NCBI RefSeq assembly: GCF_003352915.1
Contig: NZ_CP022314.1
Location: 3,138,851-3,173,631, forward strand
Direction of reading: 5' to 3'
Origin: Arthrobacter sp. PM3
Lineage (GTDB): Bacteria; Actinomycetota; Actinomycetes; Actinomycetales; Micrococcaceae
Length of the DNA stretch: 34,781 nucleotides
Below are positions 32,846-34,781 of this stretch, piece by piece; within the stretch, counting starts at the first letter, position 1, and each line of letters opens with the position of its first letter. Made by a program: the position numbers and the translations under genes. Below the pieces are notes generated by a model. That model was not told the origin of the DNA and did no database searches. It was given only the letters and a program-made list of their open reading frames with translations.

Positions 32846-34159
32846 GTGTCCCAGCAAAATAATCTCGATGCCCAGCAGAACGACCCCAGCTTCGCCAACA
32901 TCTGGCAGGAGCTGAAATGGCGCGGACTTGTCCACGTCTCCACGGATGAGGTGGAGCTCGAGAAGCTCCTCGCCGGCGACCCCGTGACGTATTACTGCGG
33001 TTTCGATCCGACAGCACCGAGCTTGCACCTGGGCAACCTGGTCCAGCTGCTGCTCATGCGCCGGATCCAGCTGGCCGGGCACAAACCGCTCGGACTCGTC
33101 GGCGGTTCCACTGGCCTGATCGGTGACCCGCGTCCGACGGCGGAACGCACCCTCAACACCAAGGACACTGTGTCCGAATGGGTCGGCTACCTGCAGGCCC
33201 AGGTCCGCCGCTTCCTGAGCTTTGAGGGTGACAATGCCGCCCGGATGGTCAATAACCTCGACTGGACGGCGCCGCTGAGCGCCATCGACTTCCTTCGTGA
33301 GATCGGCAAGCACTTCCGAGTTGGCACCATGCTCCGCAAGGACGCCGTCGCGTCCCGTCTCGGCTCCGACGAGGGCATCAGCTACACCGAGTTCAGCTAC
33401 CAGATCCTGCAGGGCATGGATTACCTCCAGCTCTACCGTGACTACGGCTGCGTGCTGCAGACCGGCGGCTCGGACCAGTGGGGCAACCTCACCAGCGGAA
33501 CCGAACTCATCCGGAAGGTTGAAGGTAAGCACGTCCACGCCCTGGGCACGCCTCTCATCACCAACTCCGACGGCACCAAGTTCGGCAAGAGCGAGGGCAA
33601 TGCCATTTGGCTGGATCCGGCCATGTGCAGCCCGTACACCTTCTACCAGTTCTGGCTCAACACGGCCGATGCCGATGTGGCGGACCGCCTCAAGGTCTTC
33701 ACGTTCTTGAGCCGGGCAGAGATCGAGGCGCTCGAAACCGCCGTTGCCGAACGTCCGTTCGCACGGGAGGGCCAGCGGAAACTCGCGTACGAGGTCACCT
33801 CCCTGGTGCACGGCGTGGATGCGACGGAAAAGGTCATTGCTGCGTCGGCCGCCGTGTTCGGCAACGGTGACCTTTCCGTGCTGGACGAGGCGACGTTGAA
33901 GGCAGCGACTTCCGAGCTCCCTTCTGCCACAGTCGACGCTGGCGCGCTGGGCATCGTCGAACTGCTGGTGGCCTCCGGTCTGTCGGAAAGCAAGTCCGCT
34001 GCCCGCCGTACCGTCGGTGAAGGCGGAGCGTACGTGAACAATGCCAAGGTGACGGACCCCGACGCCGTGGTGGCCCCCGGCGAACTACTGCACGGGCGGT
34101 ACCTGCTCCTGCGCCGCGGCAAGAAGAACCTTGCAACAGTCGAAGTCGCCGTGTCCTGA
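32846..34159 (+). CDS. tyrS: Tyrosyl-tRNA synthetase
   Basis: Charges tRNA-Tyr; 437 residues, class I. The HIGH-like HLGN is at 61-64 and KFGKS, the KMSKS equivalent, at 245-249. Tyrosine-binding segments YTEFSYQILQGMDYLQLYRDYGC and QTGGSDQWGNL are intact. The C-terminal S4 RNA-binding domain (about 365-432) contains SKSAARRTVGEGGAYVNNAKV. GTG 32846 lies 7 nt after TAACTT (32833-32838) with no ribosome site, suggesting a leaderless start. No T-box leader is seen. Codon use is a little less GC-extreme than in neighbouring genes. It is followed by a clear terminator. Confidence 0.96.
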   Translation: MSQQNNLDAQQNDPSFANIWQELKWRGLVHVSTDEVELEKLLAGDPVTYYCGFDPTAPSLHLGNLVQLLLMRRIQLAGHKPLGLVGGSTGLIGDPRPTAERTLNTKDTVSEWVGYLQAQVRRFLSFEGDNAARMVNNLDWTAPLSAIDFLREIGKHFRVGTMLRKDAVASRLGSDEGISYTEFSYQILQGMDYLQLYRDYGCVLQTGGSDQWGNLTSGTELIRKVEGKHVHALGTPLITNSDGTKFGKSEGNAIWLDPAMCSPYTFYQFWLNTADADVADRLKVFTFLSRAEIEALETAVAERPFAREGQRKLAYEVTSLVHGVDATEKVIAASAAVFGNGDLSVLDEATLKAATSELPSATVDAGALGIVELLVASGLSESKSAARRTVGEGGAYVNNAKVTDPDAVVAPGELLHGRYLLLRRGKKNLATVEVAVS

Positions 34160-34184
34160 TCCCGGTTCGCCGCTGCATGCCAAC

Positions 34185-34239
34185 TACACGCCCCTGTCCC
34201 GCCGATTTGCACGGCGGCGCAGGGGCGTGTATTGTTTTC
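34185..34239 (+). terminator. Rho-independent terminator of tyrS
   Basis: TACACGCCCCTG (34185-34196) pairs with CAGGGGCGTGTA (34220-34231), and inside it CCGCCG pairs with CGGCGG around ATTTGCA. The hairpin is followed by TTGTTTTCT. The long GC-rich stem plus T-rich tail, 25 nt after the tyrS stop, is a standard intrinsic terminator. Confidence 0.9.
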
Positions 34240-34280
34240 TGAGTCGCCGCCGCTGAGCGGTGACAAACCCCCACAAATGA

Positions 34281-34325
34281 GAAGCAATTCTTCATGCGCC
34301 AGGTGCGGATCGGAAGAATTGCTTC
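34281..34325. repeat. Perfect 13-bp inverted repeat upstream of the rRNA region
   Basis: GAAGCAATTCTTC (34281-34293) and GAAGAATTGCTTC (34313-34325) are exact reverse complements separated by 19 nt. Each arm is also nearly palindromic on its own. There is no T-run, so it is not an obvious terminator. The spacing of about two helical turns plus the repeated half-sites would also suit a DNA-binding protein. Confidence 0.6.
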
Positions 34326-34657
34326 AATTCTGCTGGGCGGATTCGCTCCACAGAGTGAATTCCGGATGAAAATCCTGAATTTGCAAAGTGGTAATGAATG
34401 AAATAAGCTATAAACATCGCAGCGAAGAAAAGCGAAACAAAAGAATTCATTGAAATGAATTTTATTTCGACAAGTATTCGAATGTGTCTGTTGTTTGAGA
34501 ACTCAATAGTGTGCCAAGTTTGTTGATACCAATTTATTATGGATTGGTTGTTTTGCCGGGCCCGTCACCCCGTGTCGGGTCTGGTTTTTCAGCTGGTTTC
34601 AAATTTTGTGCAGCCTGGTTCCGCGTTTTCCCGTGGTTCCTGGTTGTGTCTGTTATT
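34326..34657 (+). promoter_or_regulatory. AT-rich rRNA operon promoter and leader region
   Basis: No protein gene is supported here. Base composition shifts sharply to AT-rich. TTGCAA (34381-34386) followed 17 nt later by TAAGCT (34404-34409) is one promoter candidate, with TATAAA (34409-34414) overlapping. A perfect palindrome AATTCATT-GA-AATGAATT occupies 34444-34461. TGTTGTTTGAGAACTC (34489-34504) matches the boxA-like antitermination element known in actinobacterial rRNA leaders, continuing into AATAGTGTGCCAAG. ACCAAT (34528-34533) pairs with ATTGGT (34543-34548), a possible processing stem. The exact transcription start cannot be fixed by eye. Confidence 0.65.

Positions 34658-34781
<124 letters not shown>

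Noticed and set aside
34281..34325. Second terminator for tyrS
   Set aside because: The hairpin is AT-rich, has no T-run, and a convincing terminator already lies at 34185-34239.

Overview
The window is high-GC actinobacterial chromosome, most likely from the family Micrococcaceae (Arthrobacter/Pseudarthrobacter-like). Supporting evidence is the strong G/C third-position bias, many GTG/TTG starts, a probable mycothiol-dependent isomerase, the argCJBDFRGH gene order, an Rv2578c-type radical SAM gene under a LexA box, and the 5' end of a 16S rRNA gene at the right edge. The genus is inferred from these signs and was not tested by any search.

Layout. 1-484: 5' part of a leftward radical SAM gene with an SOS (LexA) box at its start. 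485-919: a 12-bp tandem repeat and a relic of a YVTN beta-propeller gene. 920-2678: pcp facing a leftward pair, a SIMPL-domain protein and a small HExxH membrane protein. 2947-7275: pheS-pheT followed by a Sfp-type phosphopantetheinyl transferase. 7319-13749, leftward: a quinone oxidoreductase, a 1327-residue Pls/PosA-type single-module NRPS and a compact M1 aminopeptidase. 13909-15012: a membrane fatty-acid desaturase. 15249-23980: the complete arginine pathway argC-J-B-D-F-R-G-H with candidate ArgR operators before argC and between argJ and argB. 23987-24076: a large palindromic element. 24117-25446: a PNPOx-like flavoprotein and a DinB/maleylpyruvate-isomerase-like enzyme. 25506-28369: an alkylation-repair module (Ada-AlkA fusion and ogt, divergent from an AAG-type glycosylase). 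28376-29639: an unknown protein and a GNAT acetyltransferase with overlapping tails. 29771-34159: apt, a HelD/HelR-like RNA polymerase motor ATPase, and tyrS with a rho-independent terminator. 34240-34781: an AT-rich rRNA promoter/leader region and the start of 16S rRNA.

The most interesting part is 6598-13749. The large NRPS has the architecture of epsilon-poly-L-lysine synthetase: adenylation domain, carrier domain, then three pairs of membrane helices alternating with three related soluble domains. Its specificity code contains an acidic residue suited to a cationic amino acid. A PPTase able to activate its carrier domain is encoded just beyond, and a zinc aminopeptidase lies directly downstream. 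Together they look like a synthesis, activation and trimming set for a cationic isopeptide homopolymer, although the product cannot be read from sequence.

A second theme is gene starts. About ten genes have a TANNNT-like hexamer 6-7 nt before the start codon and no Shine-Dalgarno sequence, suggesting leaderless mRNAs. Several putative operators (LexA, ArgR, a 12-bp palindrome before apt, a large inverted repeat before helR) sit on or beside these start regions.
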